From contig NZ_JABXKQ010000054.1 in the NCBI RefSeq assembly GCF_017114945.1, forward strand, positions 1-58,498: a DNA stretch of 58,498 bases. Reading direction: 5' to 3'. The position numbers and the translations under genes were made by a program. Position 1 is the stretch's first letter; each line of letters begins with the position of its first letter. Of this stretch, positions 43,732 to 51,805 are shown in pieces. The notes beneath the pieces were generated by a model that saw only the letters and a program-made list of their open reading frames with translations, made no database searches and was not told the origin of the DNA. Origin of the DNA: Nostoc sp. JL34. Lineage in GTDB: Bacteria; Cyanobacteriota; Cyanobacteriia; Cyanobacteriales; Nostocaceae.

Positions 43732-43763
43732 GCGATCGCCTACGGCGGGGCGTAGCCCATCGC
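43732..43763. repeat. 21-nt small repeat inside a HIP1 site (ATC-duplicated type)
   Basis: GCGATC, a 21-nt core (43738-43758, GCCTACGGCGGGGCGTAG...), then ATCGC. This is the inverse of 30225-30256 with two or so base differences. It forms the end of the neighbouring TrkA-C relic frame. Confidence 0.65.
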
Positions 43764-43769
43764 ATCTTT

Positions 43770-43930
43770 GTGAGCATATTCTCCCAAAATTCCCGCTTGT
43801 CGTGAATACAAGCTCACTGAACGCAGCAAAGCGACCATATAAGATTAAAACATCACCGGGACGGACATAGGTAGAACCTTGCGGTGCGCCGATGTATGAC
43901 CCAGCCTACATTAGAGTGGCATGTTGGCTC
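43770..43930 (-). pseudogene. Relic of a TrkA-C (RCK) domain of a K+ transporter or channel
   Basis: Minus strand reads AGSYIGAPQGSTYVRPGDVL then ILYGRFAAFSELVFTTSGNF, the characteristic end of RCK_C/TrkA-C domains. A TAG precedes it in frame (ELGGSQHATLM-stop), and no pore or antiporter domain remains. KefB, an RCK-containing K+ antiporter, is a tLST member, so this may be all that is left of a similar gene; that is speculation. Confidence 0.65.
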
Positions 43931-43974
43931 CCACCCAGTTCCATAACATAGACATTGTTTGCTGAACTTGAACA

Positions 43975-44014
43975 CTAACGCTAGTTGGTAAATCTAAGGA
44001 AAATCTGAGGAGAT
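43975..44014 (-). promoter_or_regulatory. Direct-repeat regulatory motif, copy 3
   Basis: CTAACGCTAGTTGGT, then AAATCTAAGGAAAATCTGAG and GAGAT. The extended 40-bp block is almost the same as copy 4 (48757-48796). It lies ahead of the TrkA-C relic and, further on, the OYE gene on the minus strand. Confidence 0.65.
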
Positions 44015-44305
44015 GCTGGGAGGCAGAAGGTAGGAGGTAGTCCAGGGGAAACGCATCTTATTTCCTAATAAAAACTAAAGAAGATTCAAAAATGACATAG
44101 ATAATTGTCAGTAGACCGAAAAGTTTGGCGATCGCTAAAAAATAGTAGTTTATGACACCGTTTTTTCAGGAATGTACAACAGCCGATTTCGAGAAAACAA
44201 ATATAAGTCGAACTTATAATAAAAGTGGTAAAACGACCAAAATCAGCCAGACGGTAAATAAATTTCGCAGGCTAGTCCATAGTTACGGTCTACTTTATTT
44301 TGGAT

Positions 44306-44404
44306 ATGGCAGGCGGCTTTGATCCTAATAATTATCCTTTAGTTGTGGTGAATAAAGGCTTAAAGAATGGTAATCCTACTTGGAGTTGGGGCGGTTCTGA
44401 TTAG
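44306..44404 (+). CDS. Possible 32-residue small ORF
   Basis: ATG-initiated frame MAGGFDPNNYPLVVVNKGLK followed by NGNPTWSWGGSD and a stop. Composition looks protein-like (no low complexity), but there is no convincing ribosome site. Could be a tiny gene or the end of a vanished larger one. I do not recognise it. Confidence 0.25.
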   Translation: MAGGFDPNNYPLVVVNKGLKNGNPTWSWGGSD

Positions 44405-44595
44405 AAGGTTCATCACTTCAAGCCTCTAAGCACCTGCAAAAAAATAGCCAAATTTGATTATGCAGATGCAAAGAGCCGTTAAAAATCAGGTTGTATAAAT
44501 TATAGCTATTGAAGCAGCTTAATAGTTACTTGAGACAGATGGTTATTTATTAAACAATTCAATAATATGACTTCAAAACAAATTTGATGTTATCC

Positions 44596-44814
44596 ATGAC
44601 TACAACCGTTACTCAAATGAAATGTGCTTGTCCATCTTGCCTATGCGTTGTTTCTCTGACTGATGCTGTCATCAAAGATGGTAAAGCTTACTGTGGAGAA
44701 GAATGTGCCAATAATCATCCCAATGGGCAAGGCTGTGGTCACACAGGCTGTGATTGTCAATCCAATTCGCAATTACCAATTCACAATTCGCAGTTACAAT
44801 CAGTGGTAGCTTGA
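44596..44814 (+). CDS. smtA: Bacterial metallothionein (SmtA/BmtA type)
   Basis: About 72 residues. Cys/His metal ligands are laid out as in cyanobacterial SmtA: MKCACPSCLCVVSLTDA, KAYCGEECANNHPNGQG and CGHTGCDC. It buffers Zn and other soft metals. The ATG at 44596 is preferred to 44587 or a TTG at 44584. The C-terminal 17 residues (SNSQLPIHNSQLQSVVA) are an extension encoded by caattc/gcaatta-type repeats, not part of the fold. A hairpin follows. No smtB repressor is adjacent. Confidence 0.9.
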   Translation: MTTTVTQMKCACPSCLCVVSLTDAVIKDGKAYCGEECANNHPNGQGCGHTGCDCQSNSQLPIHNSQLQSVVA

Positions 44815-44832
44815 ACTCACGACCTAGAAGCA

Positions 44833-44855
44833 CCACTGAATTTTTGATTCAGTGG
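44833..44855 (+). terminator. Hairpin after smtA
   Basis: CCACTGAAT (44833-44841) pairs with ATTCAGTGG (44847-44855), 9-bp stem, 5-nt loop, followed by the AT-rich ataattttaa. Placed 18 nt beyond the metallothionein stop. Confidence 0.5.
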
Positions 44856-45035
44856 ATAATTTTAATGCACTCACGCTCTTTCTGGGGTTCAAAAAGCGTG
44901 ACAAGACATAGTGAACCGGACGCTCACCTAATGATTAAGTACACAATCATGAAGCAGAGCATCTTTTACTACTGATAGGTCAGTAGAAATGAAAACCGAT
45001 AAATTTTATCAGGTCACTGTCGGGTTAGTTACAGC

Positions 45036-45269
45036 TTACAGTGGGGCAAAGTCTGAGTAAACTTCAGTGGGGAGACAACGCAAGATAATCATCAGTAAGT
45101 CAGCTTTAACTTGAGGCGTGGAGAAATCCACAATTCGCCGGAACTTGCTCATAGTAAGGACTGTAGCCACCTCAGCTATGTGATTTAAGGCATCTTCAGG
45201 CGATGATTCGGCTTCGTCAATCAGCGTCGGGAAGTATTCACGGGCAAACCACCTTTCCTCGTCGCTCAA
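45036..45269 (-). CDS. Hypothetical protein, 77 residues
   Basis: Begins MSDEERWFAREYFPTLIDEA and ends with a helical segment (TPQVKADLLMIILRCLPTEV). Acidic, no membrane segment or signal. I do not recognise a family. It may be part of a larger vanished gene, since 45270-45654 contains transposase debris. Confidence 0.4.
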   Translation of the reverse strand: MSDEERWFAREYFPTLIDEAESSPEDALNHIAEVATVLTMSKFRRIVDFSTPQVKADLLMIILRCLPTEVYSDFAPL

Positions 45270-45454
45270 GTCTGTGAGATTTTTATTACTACCGCTATGA
45301 AGACTATCTAATACTCACCGTTCGCGTAATCGAGAATGAATTTGATGAAATAGGGGATATGTGAAGAAGCAAGCTTTCCGAAAACAGGCACTCGCCAAGC
45401 CTTGTCCCAGCAAAAAACTTGTTGTGAAGTAACTTTAGATGGTAAGAGTGAAAA

Positions 45455-45550
45455 ATGGCACACATACCCCAACGAATAATTTCAGAACGAATCGATGATG
45501 TTGTTCTGCTGCTAGAGGTGATGAAAAAAATGGGACTGCCGGAAATTTAG
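45455..45550 (+). pseudogene. N-terminal relic of an IS1634-like transposase
   Basis: Short frame MAHIPQRIISERIDDVVLLL then EVMKKMGLPEI and a stop, resembling the start of IS1634-type transposases (ERIDDVPLLL...MGLPE). Nothing follows in frame. The surrounding 45270-45654 stretch shows no intact gene. Confidence 0.5.
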
Positions 45551-45654
45551 TTCGGCGAAGGCTTCTATAATTGCGATTTGAGACATGGGAGAGATGCATT
45601 AATGAGTAAACTTGAAAACCAATACCAACTCTTCGAGTACAGTATAGGAAGATA

Positions 45655-47031
45655 TCACGTCTCATTAGGATTATGCCAACCGCCGTCGGGGGGAATCATG
45701 CTATCCGCCAAAGGAGGCCCCCAGCTATGGGGTGCGTATTCGTAAACAGGGGTTGCTTGATCTAGGATAGGAGCGACAATTTGCCACTGTGCTTCCACCT
45801 CATCTTGGCGAGCAAACAACATGGAGTCGCCTTTCATGGCATCTTCAAAAAGCCGCTCGTAGGGATTCATCTCATTGCCATGCTCGACTTGAGCGACTAG
45901 TCCGACTTCGCTACCCACCATTCCGTCGCCTGGGGTTTTAGAGCGAATGCCGATCGCAGTCAGCACATTTGGACTAAGACGAAAGTAGAAATAATTTGCT
46001 AATCCAAAGGCACGCTCGCCAAAAACATCCTGCGGCGGACGCTTGAGCCTGACCACAACTTCAGTAGTTGTACTCGGTAAACATTTGCCTGCACGAATGT
46101 AAATCGGAACGCTAGCCCAGCGCCAAGTATCAATGTTGAGCTTAACCGCCGCGAAGGTTTCGACCTTGGAATCAGGAGCTACACCAGGTTCTTGGCGATA
46201 GCCCTTGTACTGCCCGCGCACTACATTTGAGGGTTCGATTGGATCTATGGATTTGAGCAATCGCGCTCTTTCATCTCGGATGGCTTCATGCTGCTCGTTG
46301 ATGGGTGAGTCCATCATTAAACACGCCGTCACCTGAAGTAGATGATTTTGCACCACATCCCGAATAGCGCCTGTCTCTTCATAAAACTGTCCCCGTCCAT
46401 CGATGCCAAATTTTTCAGCCATCGTGATTTGGATGCTGGCAATACTGACGCGATGCCAAATCGGTTCGAGTAATGAATTGGCGAAGCGAGTGTAGAGAAG
46501 GTTTTGGACTGGTTCTTTTCCCAAGTAATGGTCAATCCGAAAAATATGACTTTCGGGAAAGATAGAGTGCAAAATGCAGTTCAGTATTCTAGCCGATTCT
46601 AGATCGCGTCCAAAGGGTTTTTCTACCATAACGCGACCATTCTTTACACAACTTGATTGACCTAACCCTTCGACAACCGTCGCAAACAAACTGGCAGGAA
46701 TGGCTAAGTAATACAGAGGAGCTTCAGCTATTTGGAGTACCTGGCATAATTTATCATAGGTGGCGCGATCGCTATAATCACCAAAAATATAGTAAAGTAA
46801 TGAACACAGTTTCTGGAAAGCTGCCTCATCAACGCCTACCTGTTCCTCCAGGCTCTTACGCACATAAGATCGTAATTGTTCGATGCTCCAATCTCGCCTA
46901 CCCACTCCAATAATCGGAATGTCAAAATGACCGCGCTGAATCATCGCCTGTAAGGCAGGAAAGATTTTTTTGTAGGCTAAATCACTTGTGATCCCAAAAA
47001 ATACCAGGGCATCGGAGAGTAAAGCTGCCAT
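45655..47031 (-). CDS. zwf: Glucose-6-phosphate dehydrogenase
   Basis: 458 residues from the ATG at 47031, which has GGAGG seven nt upstream; an in-frame extension upstream is low-complexity repeat and not coding. Active-site motif RIDHYLGKEPVQN and the substrate region VMVEKPFGRDLESA are conserved. The N-terminal nucleotide-binding loop is GITSDLAYKK rather than the usual GA(T/S)GDL. It opens the oxidative pentose phosphate pathway, giving NADPH. Downstream of gnd on the same strand (106 nt). The opcA activator gene that commonly goes with cyanobacterial zwf is absent here, suggesting a divergent paralogue. Confidence 0.92.
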   Translation of the reverse strand: MAALLSDALVFFGITSDLAYKKIFPALQAMIQRGHFDIPIIGVGRRDWSIEQLRSYVRKSLEEQVGVDEAAFQKLCSLLYYIFGDYSDRATYDKLCQVLQIAEAPLYYLAIPASLFATVVEGLGQSSCVKNGRVMVEKPFGRDLESARILNCILHSIFPESHIFRIDHYLGKEPVQNLLYTRFANSLLEPIWHRVSIASIQITMAEKFGIDGRGQFYEETGAIRDVVQNHLLQVTACLMMDSPINEQHEAIRDERARLLKSIDPIEPSNVVRGQYKGYRQEPGVAPDSKVETFAAVKLNIDTWRWASVPIYIRAGKCLPSTTTEVVVRLKRPPQDVFGERAFGLANYFYFRLSPNVLTAIGIRSKTPGDGMVGSEVGLVAQVEHGNEMNPYERLFEDAMKGDSMLFARQDEVEAQWQIVAPILDQATPVYEYAPHSWGPPLADSMIPPDGGWHNPNET

Positions 47032-47039
47032 GATTAACC

Positions 47040-47135
47040 TCCATATCGACGCGGAGAGGGGAAGCAGGGGGGCAGGGGAGCAGGGGAGCAGAGGGGAAGA
47101 AAGCTGATTAAAATCCCCGCGTCCCCGTGTCCCCG
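47040..47135. repeat. Purine-rich low-complexity tract between gnd and zwf
   Basis: Repeats of ggggagcag/ggggggcag type (about 47056-47096), then ccccgcgtccccgtgtcccc. Similar tracts occur near 8875 and 25095. It reads open upstream of zwf but is not credible as protein. Confidence 0.5.
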
Positions 47136-47137
47136 TG

Positions 47138-48151
47138 TCATTTTTCCAGATGCCCACCAAACTCGTAGCGCAACGCAGAGATGAGTTTATTGGCAAAGTC
47201 TGATTGACCGCGAGAGCTAAATCGTGTGTAGAGGGCTGTACTAAGGACGGGAACAGGAACTCCTTCTTCAATGGCTGCCATTAGTGTCCATCGACCTTCT
47301 CCAGAGTCAGATACGCGCCCCTCGAAGTTGGCTAAGTCGGGGTCTTTGAGAAGGGCGATCGCGATTAAATCGAGTAACCAAGAGCTAATTACGCTGCCCC
47401 TGCGCCATACCTCTGCTATATCTGCAAGATTAAAGTCGTATTGGTAAAATTCAGGATTTCGTAAGGGAGCAGTTTCAGCATCGATTTGATGCAATTGTTT
47501 CCCAATATTAGCATGGTGAAGAATGTTCAACCCTTCGGCATAGGCTGCCATGATGCCGTATTCAATGCCGTTGTGAACCATTTTGACAAAGTGCCCTGCA
47601 CCGTGAGAGCCACAATGCAAATAGCCCTGTTCAGCCGTTCCCCCCATTAACTCACGACCAGGGGTGCGCGGTGCAGCTGATACACCAGGAGCCAGCGCTG
47701 CAAAGATGGGGTCAACATATTTCACCACCGCCAATGCACCACCAATCATGAGACAGTAGCCGCGTTCTGCCCCCCAAATGCCACCGCTAGTTCCACAATC
47801 AATGTATTCAATTCCTTTGACTTTTAATTGATCTGCACGACGAATGTCATCAATGTAGTAAGAATTGCCACCATCAATGATAATGTCGTCAGCGTCTAGA
47901 AACGGCATGAGAGTCTGTAGGGTAGCATCTACTGTCGCGGCGGGTAGCATCAGCCAGACGGTGCGGGGTGGCGTGAGTGCTTCGATGAGTTCAACGAATG
48001 ATGTTACACCACGGGCGATCGCTCCTTCCTGAACCAGCACCTCTGCTTTTTGTGGCTGACGAGTGTAGCCAATGACGCTATGTCCAGCCTGGGTTAGACG
48101 GTGTGCCATGTTAGCTCCCATTCGTCCTAGTCCTATCATTCCCAGTTCCAT
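47138..48151 (-). CDS. gnd: 6-phosphogluconate dehydrogenase, short (decarboxylating, GndA/YqeC) type
   Basis: 337 residues from the ATG at 48151 (MELGMIGLGRMGANMAHRL). Dinucleotide-binding GLGRMG at the N-terminus, DGGNSYYIDD, substrate motif GAGHFVKMVHNGIEYG with the catalytic Lys, and C-terminal TRFSSRGQSDFANK. The length fits the short family, not the 470-residue E. coli Gnd. Takes 6-phosphogluconate to ribulose-5-phosphate with reduced cofactor. An upstream ATG at 48193 lies inside the preceding gene; the homology start is chosen. Forms an operon with the membrane protein upstream and zwf downstream. Confidence 0.88.
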   Translation of the reverse strand: MELGMIGLGRMGANMAHRLTQAGHSVIGYTRQPQKAEVLVQEGAIARGVTSFVELIEALTPPRTVWLMLPAATVDATLQTLMPFLDADDIIIDGGNSYYIDDIRRADQLKVKGIEYIDCGTSGGIWGAERGYCLMIGGALAVVKYVDPIFAALAPGVSAAPRTPGRELMGGTAEQGYLHCGSHGAGHFVKMVHNGIEYGIMAAYAEGLNILHHANIGKQLHQIDAETAPLRNPEFYQYDFNLADIAEVWRRGSVISSWLLDLIAIALLKDPDLANFEGRVSDSGEGRWTLMAAIEEGVPVPVLSTALYTRFSSRGQSDFANKLISALRYEFGGHLEK

Positions 48152-48165
48152 AACATGCCCTGTAT

Positions 48166-48657
48166 TCAAGTGAGAAAAATTGGGAGTATCCATCCCGCAA
48201 TAGCGCCAGTAGCGCAGACGGCTGTTAGAATCAGGAAAACCTCAGTTCGACTAAACTCTATTTCCAGCAAATTTTCGACGGACTGGTCTAATGCCATATC
48301 CAGGGTAAAAATGCCAATCCAGGATAGAGCGATCGCTATTGCCCAGCCCAATAATCCGCTTGATATCGATGCTCCAGTTAGAATCCATGCAAAACCGAAT
48401 GTGAGAGATAACAATCCCGCCCAGACGGGAAAGCCAGTGAGTATGCAGGCACGGACTGCGGCAATTGCCAAAATGAACATCGGTATTGCAATTGTCGAGA
48501 AATGGCGATCGAGCCAGAGAGTCCATCCCAATCCTCCATATCCCAGCATTAGCACCGTCAGCCAAACTAGACTATAGAGAAAATGTTTCCAATAAAATTC
48601 TTTTGATTCTGGTCGGTTATGGTCTTGTTCAAATGTAGTTACAATTTTGTTAACCAT
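48166..48657 (-). CDS. Hypothetical integral membrane protein ahead of gnd-zwf
   Basis: 163 residues with four to five hydrophobic helices (FLYSLVWLTVLMLGYGGLGW, IAIPMFILAIAAVRACIL, LTFGFAWILTGASISSGLLG, AIAIALSWIGIFTLDMAL, VFLILTAVCATGAIAGWIL). I do not recognise a family. The gene ends 15 nt before the gnd ATG, and the regulatory motif copy 4 lies about 115 nt upstream, so it is likely the first gene of this operon. Confidence 0.6.
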   Translation of the reverse strand: MVNKIVTTFEQDHNRPESKEFYWKHFLYSLVWLTVLMLGYGGLGWTLWLDRHFSTIAIPMFILAIAAVRACILTGFPVWAGLLSLTFGFAWILTGASISSGLLGWAIAIALSWIGIFTLDMALDQSVENLLEIEFSRTEVFLILTAVCATGAIAGWILPIFLT

Positions 48658-48756
48658 AAGTCTTATACCTCTCTACAAAGACGAATCAGTTAACCAAGCC
48701 TGAATCTAGGATTTGTCCAATTTTTCCCATTTCCTTATCTTCTTAACGAATCTGCC

Positions 48757-48796
48757 CTAACGTTAGTTGGCAAATCTAAGGAAAATCTGAGCAGAT
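48757..48796 (-). promoter_or_regulatory. Direct-repeat regulatory motif, copy 4 (upstream of the gnd-zwf operon)
   Basis: CTAACGTTAGTTGGC, then AAATCTAAGGAAAATCTGAG and CAGAT. Matches copy 3 in about 37 of 40 positions. The remaining 48658-48953 gap holds no gene. Confidence 0.7.
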
Positions 48797-48953
48797 ACTG
48801 ATACTAAATTGCGTTTATAAACACTTATCTCTGCTTTCACAAAAGCATTGGTCTTTAAACGTCCTCATTTTTTGCTTAGATTATCTCGCTACAATTCCCA
48901 CGTTGATCTAGTAATTAGCTCACGCTACGAGAGGAACCCTAGGAAGTGAGATC

Positions 48954-49853
48954 ATGACTAAACCGATTCAAATTCTGTTACAGACAACAATTCCCACCAA
49001 TGAAGATGATTGGTATATTGGGCGATTTTCTTTGCTAAAGGACTATTTAGCTTCGTTGAAAAGTGACACTGGGGAACCCCTGTACCAGGTAACAGCAAGG
49101 GATCGAGAAAATACTGCTGAAAAAAACGATCCAGTTTTAAGTACGCTGGATAATTCAGATTTTGATGAACTGTGGCTGTTTGCTGTGGATGTAGGGGATG
49201 GCATAACTCCAAAGGAGTGTCAGAGCATCAGTGCCTTCCGTCAGCGCGGCGGCGGTTTATTGGTCAGCCGTGACCATCAGGATGTAGGTTGTTCGGTTTG
49301 CAATCTTGGTGGTGTCGGCGCAGCCCATTACTTTCACAGTAAGAATCCCGATCCCGATCCCTCGCACCACTACCCTGATGACATCTACACTAAGTATATT
49401 TCCTGGCCCAACTTCCATTCTGGGTTAAATGGTGACTACGAGAAAATTACTCTCATAGAACCTATTCATGACTTACTCAAGAATCCTACATCACCTTCTG
49501 AGGAGATTGAATTCTTTCCGGCTCATCCCCATGAAGGAGCCGTAGGTGTGCCTGCAAACGAGAAGAATGCACGAGTAATTGCCTTGGGTACAAGCTCAGT
49601 CTCCGGTCGGGACTTCAACTTAGTAGTTGCTTTTGAAAGTACGCAGGATGAACAAGGAAATATTTTAGGACGTGCGATCGCTGAATCAAGCTTCCACCAT
49701 TTCGCCGACTACAATTGGGATGTTGATATGGGCGCACCTAGCTTTGTAACCGAACCCCCTGGAGATGGGATGAAGCAAAACCCACAAGCCCTTGAACATA
49801 TTAAAGCCTATGTGCGAAACTTAGCCCTCTGGCTGGCTCCTACCTCAAGTTAA
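48954..49853 (+). CDS. ThuA/GATase1-like hypothetical protein
   Basis: 299 residues. The N-terminal half alternates strands and helices (DELWLFAVDVGDGITPKECQ, SISAFRQRGGGLLVSRDHQD), as in class-I glutamine-amidotransferase-like/ThuA folds, but I see no clear Cys-His-Glu triad; a Cys pair (VGCSVCNLGG) follows. No signal peptide. It is plus-strand, divergent from the gnd operon, with GAGAGGAACC near the start. Substrate unknown; possibly a carbohydrate-related role. Confidence 0.55.
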   Translation: MTKPIQILLQTTIPTNEDDWYIGRFSLLKDYLASLKSDTGEPLYQVTARDRENTAEKNDPVLSTLDNSDFDELWLFAVDVGDGITPKECQSISAFRQRGGGLLVSRDHQDVGCSVCNLGGVGAAHYFHSKNPDPDPSHHYPDDIYTKYISWPNFHSGLNGDYEKITLIEPIHDLLKNPTSPSEEIEFFPAHPHEGAVGVPANEKNARVIALGTSSVSGRDFNLVVAFESTQDEQGNILGRAIAESSFHHFADYNWDVDMGAPSFVTEPPGDGMKQNPQALEHIKAYVRNLALWLAPTSS

Positions 49854-49887
49854 AGGAAAGTCTCCCATCCTTAAAGCAATACTCCGG

Positions 49888-50438
49888 ACAATTTTTAGTT
49901 GAGGGAATCGACAAGAAAGCTATCGAACCATTAAGGTGCTGATTAGAAAAAACTTGCACCGTATCGATGGCTATGGGTTGCTGGCGGAACAAACCTTTGA
50001 CCGAGGCTTCTGTCCCGACCTGACGCGGATGGATTACTATCTCCACCACCTGGAAATTACTCAACCTCAATTACCTTCCCAAGTTCGTTACCTGACTGTG
50101 GATGGAGCATATGCCAAGGAGCCATTTGTCACGGGGGTAAGGGCGCTCAAACTGGATGTGATTAGTAAACTTCGTCGAGACGCGAATCTGCGATATGTGT
50201 TTGAGGGTGAACAGAAAGCACGGGGGCTAAACGCAAAACAGATATCAACCAATCGGCAGACGAGATTTATCATTTCTACAAACTGCGTTTTCAAATCGAA
50301 TTTATCTTCCGCGATGCTAAACAGTTTACCGGGCTAAGTGATTGTCAAGCCCGTGATGTCAAAAAGCTTGACTTTCATTTTAATGCCAGTTTCACTGCCC
50401 TTAATATTGCCAAGCTCGATGCTCATCGACAGCACTGA
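49888..50438 (+). pseudogene. Transposase C-terminal remnant (same family as 53175-55641)
   Basis: Reads PSQVRYLTVDGAYAKEPFVT, GVRALKLDVISKLRRDANLR and, after a frameshift near 50230-50260, YKLRFQIEFIFRDAKQFTGL ... NIAKLDAHRQH-stop. This matches the middle and end of the transposase split by IS630 at 54111. N-terminus missing. Confidence 0.75.
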
Positions 50439-50836
50439 GAACCGCTATATGTTAATAATACATCTTTAAAAGTCCGTTGGGAGTACGGTGTCCTCCAACA
50501 ATTCACAATCATACCTTGAGTATTCAATATTCAATGTTTAGATGCGTTCGCGCTGTTCTGCTTTTTGGGAGAAGGCTCGCTAGCGTTGTGCTAACACCAT
50601 TTCTGCTTCTGAAAACGCAACTATTTTGTAAATTATCTAAGTGTTTTTATATACAAATATTGTAACTGCCAATTACTACTTTTGAAGTATCAATTTATTG
50701 AACAACTAAGACTATTGAAAGAGTATAAGTAATTTTTTTTTAACTACAACTCTAAGCAATAGAAGAGTTAGGACAAATCAATTTGTCCCAAGTTTGATAA
50801 TTAAAAGACATATAGCAAACACAAGAGGCAACGGTC
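50439..50836. other. AT-rich spacer with small repeats
   Basis: Contains short palindromic repeats (ggctcgctagcgttgtgctaac near 50572-50594). No gene is supported. The end of the stretch presumably holds the promoter for the SRPBCC gene. Confidence 0.4.
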
Positions 50837-51346
50837 ATGAGTACAGTCATGAACCAACGGATCAAAGTTGAAAAGACTTTAACCATTAACAAACCAGTAG
50901 AGGAACTTTATCGCTTTTGGCGTAACTTTGATAACTTGCCACGCTTTATCAAGCATCTCAAAGAGGTGAGGGTATACGACGAGAAGCGATCGCACTGGAT
51001 TAGCAAAGGATTCTTAAATGAAAGCGTTGAGTGGGATGTAGTCATTACCGAAGACCGAGAAAACGAATTGATTGCCTGGACTTCGGTTGAAGGCGCAGCA
51101 ATTGAAACCTCTGGTCGCGTCCACTTCAAGCCAGCACCTGGGGATCGTGGCACTGAGGTAAAAACAATCCGAGAATTTACCCCGCCTGGAGGTGCGATTG
51201 GAGCTGCGTTGGCGAAGCCCGTCGCAGACATCGCTAAATTATTTGGCGAAGACCCAGAACTGCAAATTAAAGAAGATTTACGCCGCTTCAAAATGCTGAT
51301 GGAAGCAGGCGAGATTGCCACAACCGAAGGTCAACCGCGAGGTTAA
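50837..51346 (+). CDS. SRPBCC-family (cyclase/dehydrase-like) protein with 21-nt repeat insertion
   Basis: 169 residues of the START/SRPBCC lipid- or ligand-binding fold ([55 protein letters not shown]). Near residues 125-131 seven codons (KPVADIA) come from a 21-nt repeat inserted in a HIP1 octamer (51209-51229); without it the protein reads [13 protein letters not shown], as expected. The frame is preserved and the insertion is at a loop/helix end, so function may survive. Start supported by AGAGG upstream. Just upstream of two ADH genes. Confidence 0.75.
   Translation: MSTVMNQRIKVEKTLTINKPVEELYRFWRNFDNLPRFIKHLKEVRVYDEKRSHWISKGFLNESVEWDVVITEDRENELIAWTSVEGAAIETSGRVHFKPAPGDRGTEVKTIREFTPPGGAIGAALAKPVADIAKLFGEDPELQIKEDLRRFKMLMEAGEIATTEGQPRG
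51209..51229. repeat. 21-nt small repeat inserted in a HIP1 octamer within the SRPBCC gene
   Basis: GCG, then 21 nt beginning TTGGCGAAGCCCG and ending CAGAC, then ATCGC. Same core, position and orientation as the copy in groES (36975-36995), with two differences. Confidence 0.8.
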
Positions 51347-51357
51347 TAAATATTGCT

Positions 51358-51741
51358 ATGAAAGCTGTTTGTTGGTACGGCACTAACAATGTGCGGGTGG
51401 AAACAGTGCCAGACCCAAAAATAATTAACCCCCGCGATGCCATCCTCAAAGTTATATCAGCAACCATCTGCGGTTCTGACTTGCATATCTACAATGGCTA
51501 CATCTCGACGATGGAACCGGGTGACATTATTGGTCACGAGTTTATGGGAGAAATCGTTGATATTGGCAATCAAGTCAAGAAATTGAAAAAAGGCGATCGC
51601 GTATTGAAGGGCGAAGTCGATCCATCTGCTGTGTTCACGCATCACTTACCCCTAACAGAAGCCAAGCATGGCTTCGAGCTGTTCAACCAAAGAAAAGATC
51701 ACTGCATAAAAGTTAGGTTACAGCCTTGCGTTGGGGGCTGA
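51358..51741 (+). pseudogene. Internally deleted zinc alcohol dehydrogenase
   Basis: 127 residues: the first 83 ([20 protein letters not shown] ... KGDRV, including the catalytic Cys in [11 protein letters not shown] and GHE) are fused in frame to the last 40 ([20 protein letters not shown] ... KVRLQP). About 265 residues, with the whole NAD-binding domain and structural zinc loop, are missing. It is paralogous to the full gene 58 bp downstream. Cannot be an active dehydrogenase; possibly a clean deletion product. Confidence 0.85.
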
Positions 51742-51805
51742 GAGGAGCAGAGGAGACAAGGAAAATAACCACTGACAACTAACTATCAACAAAGGATTAA
51801 TGGCT

